Translations under genes and position numbers: made by a program | Source of the DNA: Primulina eburnea | Taxonomy: Eukaryota > Streptophyta > Magnoliopsida > Lamiales > Gesneriaceae | Reading direction: 5' to 3' | DNA length: 64,000 bases | Assembly (NCBI RefSeq): GCF_022965805.1 | Contig: NC_133103.1 | Span: 29,998,329 to 30,062,328, forward strand | In this document: piece after piece, positions 46,987 to 56,911 of the stretch | How positions within the stretch are numbered: the first letter of the stretch is position 1 | Layout of the letters: every line of letters begins with the position of its first letter | The notes under the pieces: generated by a model | What the model was told of the DNA's origin: nothing | What the model saw: only the letters and a program-made list of their open reading frames with translations | Database searches by the model: none

Positions 46987-48150
46987 CTAGAGGGGAAGAA
47001 TGGAAGGAACTATACCCAAAGATCTCAAAAATAACTCAGACATAAAAGAATGAGTAGCACCAGTATCAATCAAAGTCGTAGCTACTCTGCCTGAAATTAA
47101 AATAGTGCTAGAGATCACAGAAGAATCATGGTTTATACCTTCCTTGGTCATCGTAAAGATACGACCCTGCACTTTATCCTTGCTCGCTCCTCTAGGACAA
47201 TCTTTAGCAATGTGGCCTGCCGTGCCACAACGGTAACAAGAATGAGTGCCAAATCTGCACTCTCCTCTATGATGTCTGCTGCACTTAGGACACATCGGCT
47301 TCTCGGGATCAACTGGAACTGGCGGTGGTCTACGACTCGATTCCATCTTACCCTTCCCTTTGAAACGATCTTTGCCTCTCTGATTCGATCCTTGGCCTCT
47401 CTGAACACTAGCTTGATGCCTCTCTTGCCTCTCTCTGGCGATATCCTTCTCGTCTTGTTCGGCCAACAACGCCTTCGACACGATCTCTTTAAAAGTCACA
47501 GCTTTGGACATGTTAATATCCCTCCTGATCTCTGCACGAAGGCCTCGAATGAAGTGAGCGCCTTTGTCCTTGTCGTTAGAAGCAATATACGGAGCAAATA
47601 GGCAACCCTCTTCGAACTTGAGAATGTACTCGTCAACGTTCATACCTCCCTGACGAAGCTCCAAGAACTCAGTCACCTTCCTAGCTCGAAGGGCGTCGGG
47701 AAAGTACATGTCATAGAACAAATCAGTGAACTCTGACCACTTCAGTGTCGAAACATTCACGCCAACCTTGGTCGCATTCCACCAGATACGTGCAGCCTTT
47801 ACCAACATGAATACTGCACAGCTGATCCTGTCTTTATCTTCGTACTGGAGATGATCGAAGATTGCTTCAAGTGCTTTGACCCACTCAACAGCCATTAACG
47901 GATCAGTGCTGCCTGCGAATTCTGGTGGATCCATTCTCTTGAAAGCAGAAAAGACGACATCAGTGCCAACTGCCTGAGCTACTTGGCCTCTCACTTGGCC
48001 TCTACCCTGTCCTGTTCCTTGCAATCGAAGCAGCTGCTGAATCTGCTCGCTATGGACTTTGGCCTGCTCCTTAAGCAACTTGCCGAACTCGTCGACAACT
48101 TTAGAGGAAGAACTATCCTCACCCTCTACTGCTTTCCTCTTAGGTGGCAT
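46987..48150 (-). CDS. Gypsy-2 Gag and protease N-terminus, 387-residue frame
   Basis: The ATG at 48150 starts a lysine-rich MPPKRKAVEGED N-terminus. A gag fold (FKRMDPPEFAGSTDPLMAVEWV; FYDMYFPDALRARKV) follows, then a basic region and a CCHC knuckle (CYRCGTAGHIAKDC near residue 309), with an additional Cys/His motif just before it. The frame continues into the protease active site LIDTGATHSF (D-T-G) near residue 362. A TAG at 46989-46987 ends it. Length and order are typical for Tekay-like chromoviruses. Gag could still be made, but the damaged 5' LTR argues against an active source. Confidence 0.9.
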   Translation of the reverse strand: MPPKRKAVEGEDSSSSKVVDEFGKLLKEQAKVHSEQIQQLLRLQGTGQGRGQVRGQVAQAVGTDVVFSAFKRMDPPEFAGSTDPLMAVEWVKALEAIFDHLQYEDKDRISCAVFMLVKAARIWWNATKVGVNVSTLKWSEFTDLFYDMYFPDALRARKVTEFLELRQGGMNVDEYILKFEEGCLFAPYIASNDKDKGAHFIRGLRAEIRRDINMSKAVTFKEIVSKALLAEQDEKDIARERQERHQASVQRGQGSNQRGKDRFKGKGKMESSRRPPPVPVDPEKPMCPKCSRHHRGECRFGTHSCYRCGTAGHIAKDCPRGASKDKVQGRIFTMTKEGINHDSSVISSTILISGRVATTLIDTGATHSFMSELFLRSLGIVPSILPL

Positions 48151-48208
48151 ACTCTACAATGTGCTCAAAAAACACCAATCAATAGATAACAATGGATAGA
48201 TGCCAAGA

Positions 48209-49521
48209 AAACATACCCTGAAAATCAAAGCTTTAAAAACATAAATACCATCAACTCTGAAATAAATATCATAGCAATAACATAACAATAAGATGGTATT
48301 TCTCTTTTCTCTGGTATGGATTGATATCAATAGTAACTCTGTCTGTGGTGCTCGTATCCCATCGATATAAATCGACAACTCTGAGGGATATAAGCATATG
48401 GTCGTTGATCAACTAATTGCATGCAATCTCTGACTATGTATCTATCAACCCATAAAACATTTAAACTCACTTTGACATTATCAAACACTTTGGAAACTAC
48501 ACTCTTTCTTTTCTCTTTTGTATTCCCTTATCAATATTGAGACATCAATTGTCTCTAAAATATACCATAAAGGTATCAATACATAATAATGAAACAATTG
48601 AAGGGAATAACACCATAAAAACTTTGAAACACAATACATATATAATCATGTGAGCACAAGGGATGAAATTCCACTTACAAACCACAATAACACCTTGAAT
48701 CTAACTCTTGGTACACCACCTACAACAATAATCCATAAATAACACCAACATCAACTCAATATCCAAGAATCCAAGTCAAATAATCCATTAAACCAACATA
48801 AACAACAAGCCCAAATCATCTCTCACCTCAAACCAAGAAATAATACAACCAAAAGCTTACCTTAGCTTCCTAGAACAACCAAGAACCTCGATCTCAACTC
48901 GAAACTCCAACTAAAAGCTTGAATCAAAGATGAGAAGTGAAAGAAAATGAAGAAAACCCTTGTTTTCCAAGAGAAAAACGAGAATGGAGGAGAAAAGAAA
49001 GGGAAAAGTGAAGTCAACCCATCCAAAAAGGTACTTAAAATCTCGACCATACCTCTACTGTTCATCACCACGGGTGCGCTGCCAACAAGCACCGCGGGTG
49101 CGCTAAGCTCTCGGCAATCCAAACAGTTCCCCGAAAAATACGACCGCGGGTGTGGTCCTGCAAATACCGCGGGTGCGGTCTACACCGCGGGTGCGGTACT
49201 AACATCACCGCAGGTGCGGTGTACTCACGGCCAAAACACCAAAATCCAACAATTACGACCGCGGGTGCGGTCCTCTCCATGAGCGAGGGTGCGGTCTGGT
49301 CACGGCCAAGAACAATACTAATGCAACTAAAATCGATCCAAAACACTGATACAAAACAACCAACACCATCTAACAACATCAACCATGCCACAAAACAAAA
49401 ATACCAACTATACTATAACCCATAACACAACTCTTAACAACACAACTAAACTTAAACTAAATCAATAAATCCATAACATACAAAACTTAAACCGTACCGT
49501 ACACCGGGCTCGGCTATTACA
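48209..49521 (-). repeat. Gypsy-2 5' LTR, truncated at its inner end
   Basis: It matches the 3' LTR from about 34388 on, but the first ~315 bp (34074-34388 in the other copy) are missing. So is any primer-binding site between the LTR and gag at 48150. A deletion of the R/U5 end and leader explains this. It also carries the box array at 49067-49307. Confidence 0.88.
49067..49307. repeat. Array of CCGCGGGTGCGG boxes (5' LTR)
   Basis: This is the same array as at 43251-43474, with one additional box (near 49186). The copy number changed between the two LTRs after insertion, as expected for a tandem repeat. Confidence 0.85.
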
Positions 49522-49526
49522 ATCTT

Positions 49527-49786
49527 CAATTCCTTGCGGATTATCAGCTGATACATGTGACCTTCCTTGAAGACGTCCACCCACACAGCAATATTCAAGT
49601 GCTCTCGCACTTGATTCAGTTCTGCCACCAATTCAGGAGTGGTGGCCTCCCCAGAATTGTACAAGAGCTCAAGCTCCTGCAAAGCTCCCAGTAATGCAGA
49701 CTTTCATAGAAGACTTCGTCTTCAATGTCAGCCTTAATGGCCTCTACAGAAAAGGGAGAAAGACTTGAGTCACCCGTATCAGACAT
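49527..49786 (-). pseudogene. Antisense ORF as2, 5' part
   Basis: The ATG at 49786 (MSDTGDSS start, like the MSDSD of as1) opens a frame that shifts once near 49700 into the frame with LNQVREHLNIAVWVDVFKEG and LIIRKELK. Gypsy-2 then interrupts it, and the reading continues in phase at 34068. A TATA box lies at 49833-49841. The leader just before the ATG (CAAAAATATTCAAA) resembles that of as1 (CAAAAATATTTCAAT). It is a tandem paralogue of as1. Function is unknown. Confidence 0.55.
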
Positions 49787-49832
49787 TTTTGAATATTTTT
49801 GATGATATCTCTAAAACTAATTGAGTTATTTC

Positions 49833-49841
49833 TATTTATAA
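49833..49841 (-). promoter_or_regulatory. Putative TATA box of as2
   Basis: TATAAATAG on the minus strand stands about 50 bp before the as2 ATG, matching the arrangement at as1. Confidence 0.55.
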
Positions 49842-49849
49842 GAGAATAT

Positions 49850-50364
49850 CAAGAAAGCTGAAGAGTCGTCAACGGTTCAGCAAGACCAATAACTTCTCGC
49901 ACTCTTAAAATTATTTTGTAGCACTACTTTAATTATTTTATGCACCAATTTAGGGGGAATATTAATTTTAAAAGGTTAACTGAGAAGACAGTTGTTTGTA
50001 ACTTCTCAACAGAAATGAATTAGTTTCCCAACTGATCGTTCAGTTGGATTGTTTAAAATCTTCTCACATATGTTAACTAATTAAAATTTATTATATTCTA
50101 AATCAATTGACGTGACTGCAGATTGACAACGTGGCTTACTTTAAAACCGCTAACTTTTATACACACGATTACAGCACACATACACTTATTTTTTATTCAA
50201 AATTTTCATGGACTGACACATGTCCAGAATTTGAACAGTCACGCTCAAATGTACTATACCCGCTTCAATTCAGTTCTTCTCCTTCACGCATACAATCAGT
50301 TCTAAGAGCATACTAATTTCCAAAGCTTATTTTCTACGAATTTCAGATCATCTTACCTTCCGAA
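49850..50364. other. Non-coding stretch before the SIRE-like third ORF
   Basis: I see no gene here. TTTCAG just before 50347, after a T-rich stretch, could be a 3' splice site for expressing the third ORF from a spliced transcript, as has been proposed for env-like ORFs of this lineage. The region upstream of as2 also lies here. Confidence 0.4.
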
Positions 50365-53047
50365 ATGGCTAATCAGATCCCTGCTCACATGATGAATGCC
50401 ATGGCAATCGATTTTGACTCAGTCTTATCAATTCAAGAAGCTGATATAAAAAATGTCTTTCTGAAGATTGAATCTGCTGGGCTCAGAATGTTCTTGGGAC
50501 AATCTTCACAAGAAATATACTCAAAGGAAGTGAATGAATTCTATTTGAAAGGGTATGTTACTGTTGAAGGAAACATCGCTGTCACTATCAATGATCAGTT
50601 GCTGATCTTATCTGAAGAAAACATTGGAGAAATGTTTTCCTTGCCGACTGATGGATATGTCAGTTTTTCTGAAGTTAAAACATTCGATATTGAGGAAATG
50701 CAATCCTCATTAACCGCTGATGGGCAGAAAATCAAAGTCTCCGACCCAAAGAAAGAACTGAAACCAGAAATTCAGTTGTTGGCTGATATTGTAGCAAAGG
50801 GAATTTTAGCTAAATCTGGCTCATATGCAGCTCTCACTCTTGAGAAATTCCAGGTGATGACAATCATCATGGGTGAGAAGAAAGCCAACTGGAGGTACAT
50901 TATTTTCAGCATTCTAAAGAATATGCTTCAATCAACAAAACAGTCCAGGGGGTTTGCTATTCCAATCAGTTATATTCTGAAACTCAAAGGACTGGTAGCT
51001 AACAATGCCGAAAAATTCTCAAAATTTAAGATATTCACTGCCAAGAATATATTGCCACAAAAAATCAAGATGGATTTCTCGCCTAAACAATTCGTAAAAG
51101 TCAAGAAGGAGATTGGGATGCAGCAAGCTGCTCCTAAATCAGTCAAGAAAGCCAAGACACTGGCCCCACTGAAGGCTACAAAGCGAAAACTGATTCTCAG
51201 TGAATCAGATTCTGAAAAAACTCCATCTCCCAAATTTATCAAGAAACCAAGGACACAAAGAACCAAACCAATACCAGAAGTGGAACCAACCATTATTGAG
51301 AAACTGTCTCAGTCAGCTGCGGAAAAGCCTATTCAGGCTATTCCATTGCAGGTCATCCCTCCTGATGATACAGTTCCAACTGAAAAGATACCCACTAGAG
51401 TAAAAGCCCCCTTCACTCGTGTAAAAAAACCCACTATTTTACCTCAGGCTAGACCGAAAGGCGTCACATTGAAGGAACCAGCGGAGTCTACAAAATCTGG
51501 CTTACAAATTCCTCATATTCTAACCACGGAGAAGGGAAAAGGCAAACTTGAGGAGGAGCCAAGGCCATCTCACACCATTCAAACTCATATCGATCTAATT
51601 TGGGAAGTGGTAAATACATTTGCCACATCAAAACTAACAGCTTTTGACAGTTGGAAAAGCTTCAGGACCGAAATTTTTGCCAAGAAACTGAAGCACAAAT
51701 CCCAACTGAAGACGTTTATTAAACTAGAAAAGATAGTTTTGAAGGTAGTTAAAGATGCTACCATTAATCAAGCACTGGAAAGGAGACAATATTTCTTTGA
51801 TCAAATATGGGCTAATCAACTGACTAAGATGGTTAGAAAGTTAAAATAAAACTACAACCCCACAGGGCCAACTGCATATCAAGATAGAGCTGTGTTCACT
51901 CAACTGGATGCAGATCTTAGTGGCCTACAGAAGGAAATAAGGTTTTGGGAACAAGATCAAGAACTTATTCTTCCAGAAAAATCTTCAGGAACAGAGGAAT
52001 ACAAATCTTCATCACCTCAGCAGAATGAATCTTCTGAAGAACTCATTGCTGAAAAATCAGCCCAGGAGGTTCCACAAACAACAGCCGGGAATCAACATCT
52101 GTACTCTGAGACCGAACTGACCTTAGCCAATATCGATGAAATCATTCAGTCAGTTGCTCACGAAGCTCAAACTGAAGCACATAATCTTGAATCAGTTGAT
52201 CCTCTGACTGAACAAACAGAACAAGAAGTTCTGGTTACATCTGAAGACCCAGTTCAAATTTTTATTGCTGAAAAACATTTTCAATCTCCAGTTGCTGAAG
52301 AACATGTTCAATTCTCTGATAATGCAGAACAAGCTCAATTTTTTGTTGATCCAGAAATAGTTCAGCAAGTAACATCTGAAACTGAAGAGCAAACTGAAGT
52401 GCTCACTCAGAACCAAGAGGAGACACTCACTAAATCCGTGGAAGAGCAGTTGACTAATTTTGGAAATCTTCAAACTGAAGAACCACCCCAAGTTTCAGCT
52501 GTTGATCGAACAGAAGAACAAGCCCATGATTCTCCAATAGAAATTACCACAGATAACCCTGTTATTCTAGAACAAAGTGTTTCTGATGCTCAGAAGCAAC
52601 CTTCTTCATCTCAAGGTCAAGAAGAGACAGTTGATCGCACTAGAAGCATTGTTCGATGAAATCAACACCATCAAGACAAACATGAATCAAATAATGGATG
52701 CCATCAAATCCATTCAGTCAACCCAATACTATCATTCTGTAAAGCTGAATGGATCCGAAGATTTTTGTGCAAAGCTGAAGAATATTCAAGAAGTTGTAAC
52801 TGAACTCTCAGTTGCCATAGAACACAAGCCGAACAAAGCCACAATTGCTGCTCTTTTCGTTACTCAATATGTGATCAACCAACGAATTGAAAGACTAGCA
52901 ACATCTATTGAAAACAAAATAGACTCACTGCAAACCTCAGTTCTTACTGCCATCTCCAGTATTTCAGCCGATGTCGGCATCTTATCTACTGAAGTTCGAC
53001 AATTATCTCTCCACATGGCTCAGTTTGACAAAAAGGGGGAAGTTTAG
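50365..53047 (+). pseudogene. SIRE-like third ORF, about 890 codons with one stop and one shift
   Basis: The ATG at 50365 opens 494 codons: an N-terminal globular part (FDSVLSIQEADIKNVFLKIE; LILSEENIGEMFSLPTDGY; FAIPISYILKLKGL), then a long Lys/Pro/Ser-rich part with nuclear-signal-like KATKRKL and KKPRTQR. A TAA at 51847-51849 is followed in the same frame by an acidic Gln/Glu-rich part to 52659. A +1 frame from about 52630 gives a coiled-coil-like C-terminus (INTIKTNMNQIMDAIKSIQ; ENKIDSLQTSVLTAIS) ending at 53047. I see no signal peptide or clear membrane segment, so it does not look like a classical envelope. It resembles accessory ORFs I recall from Lamiales retroelements. Confidence 0.7.
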
Positions 53048-53173
53048 TATGACTCAGAAAAAGCATTGAAGAGCAGTTAGCAGTTTAGCAGTTTATTTTG
53101 AGACAGTTTTTGTTAAGAAGCAGTCTATAAGAGTTCAATCCTTCAGTTAATATATGCTTAGTTTTGTCAAACA

Positions 53174-53189
53174 CCAAAAAGGGGGAAAT
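53174..53189 (+). promoter_or_regulatory. SIRE-like polypurine tract
   Basis: CAAAAAGGGGGAAAT lies directly before the 3' LTR. A similar AAAAAGGGGGAAGT also occurs at the end of the third ORF near 53030. Confidence 0.88.
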
Positions 53190-54156
53190 TGTTGGAAATC
53201 AAATTTCGGAGTTTGACAAACTGAAGAAACTAACTGAATTATGAAACAACTGAATATTTAACAACTGAAACCAGCTGAAAAAATGAAAAAAACTGATCAA
53301 TTGGAAACCGATCAGTTAATATACTCAGCCGCATAAGTTTCAGTTAAAACATATCTCAACTGAATGCTTCACGGGAAAGAACATTCAACCGACAAAAGGA
53401 CATAGTAAACAGCAAATGAATATGGAAAGCCGCACCTCAATCATTACAGCATAGAGCAACGTATTTCGGCTATTGCAATTAAGACGCCGTATGACAATCA
53501 ATGAAGAGAACATTGCCCAACAAATGATGAAGTGGAAATCAACGGATACAAGAATTCAAATACATCTCAAAGTTACCGTTGAAAGAGAAGTATATAAATA
53601 TGACTGAAGAACATCTGAAAAGAAACGATCACTCAATCTTAAGCTTGCTGTTACTCTGTCAAAATCTTAGCTCACTTTCATTTGAATTACTCGTAGCAAT
53701 CAAGGCTACAATCTGAGCTTATTAGCACTCTCTAAAAGCTGTTAGATTCAATTGTGCTAATATCAATTACGTAATGAGAATATTGTGTAGAATTAAGAGT
53801 TTCAGTTTTGGCAGTTGTAAGTCCAAACTGAAGTGGGTCTGTACAAGTGTTGTACTTGATCAAAGTCTTTTAGTGAACATCCTATCCTTGTGATAGAAGG
53901 GGTGACGTAGGAGTAAATAAATTCTCCAAACATCCAGAAAAAACTCTTGCATATTTCTTTCAGTTTCGTATTCTATCTTTCAGTCAGTTACTTTCCGCAA
54001 CTACTCTAGTTTAACTGATTGTTATTGACCAACAAGATTCCGAGATTCAGTTTATCACTAAACTGAACTCAAATATTGTTAAAGAACAATTTTAAGTGTA
54101 AGTGTTTATTCAACCCCTCCTTCTAAACACTCTTGTTACGACAACCGATCCTATCA
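53190..54156 (+). repeat. SIRE-like 3' LTR
   Basis: The 967-bp copy matches 26929-27879 with about 25 differences by eye and a ~16-bp additional segment near 53297. It is followed by CAAGC (54157-54161). Confidence 0.93.
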
Positions 54157-54161
54157 CAAGC

Positions 54162-54510
54162 ACAATAAGAAGCAAGCTGTGAAGACTACTAAAAAGCCCA
54201 CAAAGCTCGATGGACCAGAACATGTTTGTTTACACTACAAGATACATTTACATTGAAAGTATCTAGTCTAAAAGTGTTCTAGAAATCTCTAGATTGCAAA
54301 GAATATTATGATATTTCAATAAACAATGTCCAAATGATTTCAACAACAAACAAAAGAAAATAAGATAATCTTAACCAAGTAACTTATGGCATGCTAGGAT
54401 ATGACATATTCCCCGAATAGGATGCACAAGTTAGTGGGAAAGGGTATGTTTGATTTGTTATATATAAACTATTTTGATACATGTGAGTTTGTTTTATATA
54501 AACTCTTTTG
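54162..54510 (+). pseudogene. Old Copia relic (right part): gag end and integrase start
   Basis: The sequence continues from 26928 and aligns with 11310-11640 of the inner Copia element: the lysine-rich gag end, then a segment equivalent to WHARLG...MHKLVGKGMFDL. It then ends in a ~37-bp imperfect tandem duplication (about 54440-54510). No intact frame remains. Confidence 0.7.
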
Positions 54511-55263
54511 ATATATGTGAGTTGATAAGGGTTATTTTTGCATATTTTGTTATATTATTTTTAATCCATTATCGCATAAGTTTAGGGCATCAAGTTTTGT
54601 TTTAGTCATAATTTATGCATATTGTTTGTCCCTCATATGTTTCGGTTAATTTGTAGGTAAAATTGATAAAAAATATAAATAAAAAGAATTTTTAACAAAA
54701 GTACGAGCAGGGCGTGCTAGGATAGGTGTTTTTACCTGCCCCAATGCCCAAGAGAGAAAACATGCTAGATCTACGAGGAGTTCGCGCTAGGGCGAGTGTT
54801 TTTGCCCACCCTAGCGCGTTTGACTAAGAAAGACATGCGAGCAGGTCACGCTAGTGCGAGAGTTTTTGCCCGCCCCAACGCGACGCAATATTTAAACATT
54901 GGTCTGGCCAATATATTTCCTTCCGTGGTGAATTTTTTGGACGAAAATAAATGATAGCAGCCTAATACACGGATGTGATTTGATAGAGAGAGGAGGCACA
55001 AAAGAAGGATCCTAAAGCAAGGAGAAGAAGGAGAAGAAGAGACTCAACCAAAGTATAAGAACTTAATAAGCATTTTTCTTCTTTTATGTTTTCTTTAGTT
55101 GGGATTAAGGGGATTCTACCCCCAAACATTTATGTTTTGAATTTTTTTGAAGATTGAATTTGGTTTAAGTATACTTGATTATGTTATTGATTTTTCTTGT
55201 AACTTTGGAGTATGATCAACTTCGAGGAGATTTTATGTGTTATATTTGTGTTGCGACTTTGAT
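54511..55263 (+). repeat. LTR-like segment with GC-rich boxes
   Basis: The segment starts TGATAAGGGTTATTTTTGC. It carries three pairs of boxes (54711-54884; cores GCTAGGGCG and its inverted form, 24 bp apart), a TATTTAAA-like site at 54889-54896 and a purine-rich leader. This is the layout of a gypsy LTR in plus orientation. Its 3' end is probably cut by the next element at 55264. No target-site duplication was found, so the call is tentative. Confidence 0.45.
54711..54884. repeat. Paired inverted GC-rich boxes
   Basis: CTAG cores or their variants begin at 54717/54741, 54787/54811 and 54851/54875. Each pair is 24 bp apart and the second member is inverted relative to the first (CGCGCTAGGGCG versus CACCCTAGCGCG). 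Between the members is a T-run (TGTTTTTGCCC). Each pair could fold into a short hairpin. Confidence 0.75.
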
Positions 55264-55661
55264 TGTTGCACTCTCAAGAGCAGGTTATCCACAAGTAGTA
55301 TAATTCGTTGAGTCCGAATATCGTATCCACAGGGAAGCTAAGGTAATTACAAGTCCACTACAATGTCTTTTTGTTTTTGTTTTTATTTTATTTTAATGGT
55401 TTGAATCTTTAATTGGTAATTTTTAATTGTTCAAATTTTAATTTAAGTAGTTGAGATTAAATGATCCACTCTTGGTATTTTAATAAAGTTAACATTAATG
55501 AACATTATTGAAATCCACTTAATAAAATGGTTCCAATATATATTAAATAATCACATTTTTATTATGTTATATATTATTATCTTATAAGTATATAATATAT
55601 ACCAAAACTTGTAAATGTTGTCAAGTATTTATTGTGCTATATATATATATTTGTAAACACT

Positions 55662-56050
55662 AAATCAAGGTTCCCACTTTAAATGGTTGGTAAACCAAAC
55701 AATCATTTAAATGGTACCAAGAAATTAATATTATGATATTAATATATAATAAATCAAGGCATCCACTTTAAATAGTTGGTAAAACCAAAAAAAAAATTTA
55801 AATGGTACCAAGAAATTAATATTATGATATATTCATATATAATAAATCAAGACATCCACTTTAAATGGTTGGTAAAACTAAAATAACATTTAAATGGTTC
55901 CAAGAAATTAATATTATGATATAATCATATAATAAATCAAGGCATCCACTTGAAATGGTTGGTAATATCAAACTAACATTTAAATGGTTCCAAGAATTTA
56001 GTGTAACATATAGCAACAATAAATCAAACTTCCCACTTATAAGTAGGGTA
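55662..56050. repeat. Tandem array of a ~90-bp AT-rich unit
   Basis: Units beginning AAATCAAG start at 55662, 55751, 55844 and 55934, with a partial fifth at 56021. Each includes TCCACTT, AATGGTTGGTAA, CATTTAAATGGT and CCAAGAAATTAATATT. Steps are 89, 93, 90 and 87 bp. Degenerate pieces occur near 55525 and 56413. Confidence 0.9.
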
Positions 56051-56341
56051 TAATAATACTTAAAGAAATAAATATAACATAAACAATAAATAATGATTAA
56101 ATAATATAAAACATAGATTCTTACCTTTTAATAACCTTATTATCATGCCAAGAGTTTCATCTTTTCATCTCAACTTTGGGAAGTTAGCTACTCATTATTC
56201 AAAGTGTAAAACTTTGAATATGAATTTAACATGCTAATTATATTTAAATGAAGAAATAAAGGAAAAACAAAGAGAGAAATATTATGAACTCAAATGTTTG
56301 TTCATAAAGTGAGTGATATCTCAATACATTACAATGCACCC

Positions 56342-56351
56342 CTATTTATAG
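56342..56351 (-). promoter_or_regulatory. Athila-like LTR TATA box
   Basis: The minus strand reads CTATAAATAG about 570 bp into the LTR and upstream of a pyrimidine-rich leader, so it is the likely core promoter. Confidence 0.65.
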
Positions 56352-56911
56352 CCAAATTTGGGGAGACAACCACAAATAAAATATTAATTTTGACACATAA
56401 GTCTTCATTGGTGTTCCAAGAAATTAATATTTTAATACACATCACTTTTGAAAATCTTCCCATATGAATTTTCTTCTCCACATAAAAACAAACATGTAGA
56501 TATCTGAGTTGTTTGAATCGTGGTATATTTTTTTGAACCATTTGACCAAGTGAGAGATATGGTCAAAATACTAGAGCATGGTAAAACTGCCACTTCTTTG
56601 GTAACTTTTATTGTTGCTTAATTTGATCCCACTTGTGAGAAGATTTTTATCTCATGCTTGCCACCAATATTGTAGATATTAACATCAACTTTCTACCGGT
56701 CCAAGAATCATCTTAATGCCATTTGCAACGCCAAGTTTATTCTTATTTTATCGAACCTGTATAAAATAGTAAAAACTTGTAATTACACAACAACTTATAT
56801 TTTATGCAATTTATTATAAAACATATTATATTTAAAAATTTAATAAAACAAAAACTATATATTTATATTATAAAACATTTAATTAATTTACAATTTTCTA
56901 TCTTTATCACA

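Larger units (their letters stand above)
34074..49521 (-). mobile_element. Gypsy-2: minus-strand chromovirus, interrupted
   Basis: The element starts TGTGACACC and ends GGCTATTACA, flanked by ATCTT at 34069-34073 and 49522-49526. It sits in the spacer of the SIRE-like element, in as2. Gag and pol form one reading frame (43744-48150) broken by only three stop codons. The polypurine tract lies beside the 3' LTR. The right (5') LTR has lost about 315 bp at its inner end together with the primer site. Its 3' LTR is interrupted by Gypsy-3. LTR divergence is about 1-1.5% by eye. Confidence 0.93.
26929..54156 (+). mobile_element. SIRE/Maximus-like Ty1/copia element, interrupted
   Basis: The LTRs (26929-27879 and 53190-54156) start TGTTGGAAATC and end CCTATCA; CAAGC flanks them at 26924-26928 and 54157-54161. 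A tRNA-Met primer site, a long gag with CCHC finger, copia-order pol, a spacer with two antisense ORFs, a third sense ORF and a polypurine tract follow in that order. Long gag and extra ORFs after pol are features of the SIRE/Maximus lineage. Gypsy-2 (34074-49521) interrupts the spacer. The LTRs differ by about 2-3% by eye. Confidence 0.93.
55264..56911 (-). repeat. Athila-like 3' LTR
   Basis: On the minus strand it starts TGTGATAAAG after a purine tract and ends AGAGTGCAACA. It contains CTATAAATAG at 56342-56351, a donor-like AAAAGGTAAG near 56130, a 90-bp tandem repeat array, and near its end the phrase TCCCTGTGGATACGATAT, which is typical, as I recall, of Athila-like LTR ends. The lower boundary is less sure because no second LTR is in the window. 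Confidence 0.6.

Noticed and set aside
50365..53047. The SIRE-like third ORF as a host gene
   Set aside because: It lies between pol and the polypurine tract and 3' LTR of the same element, in the same orientation, so it is element-borne.
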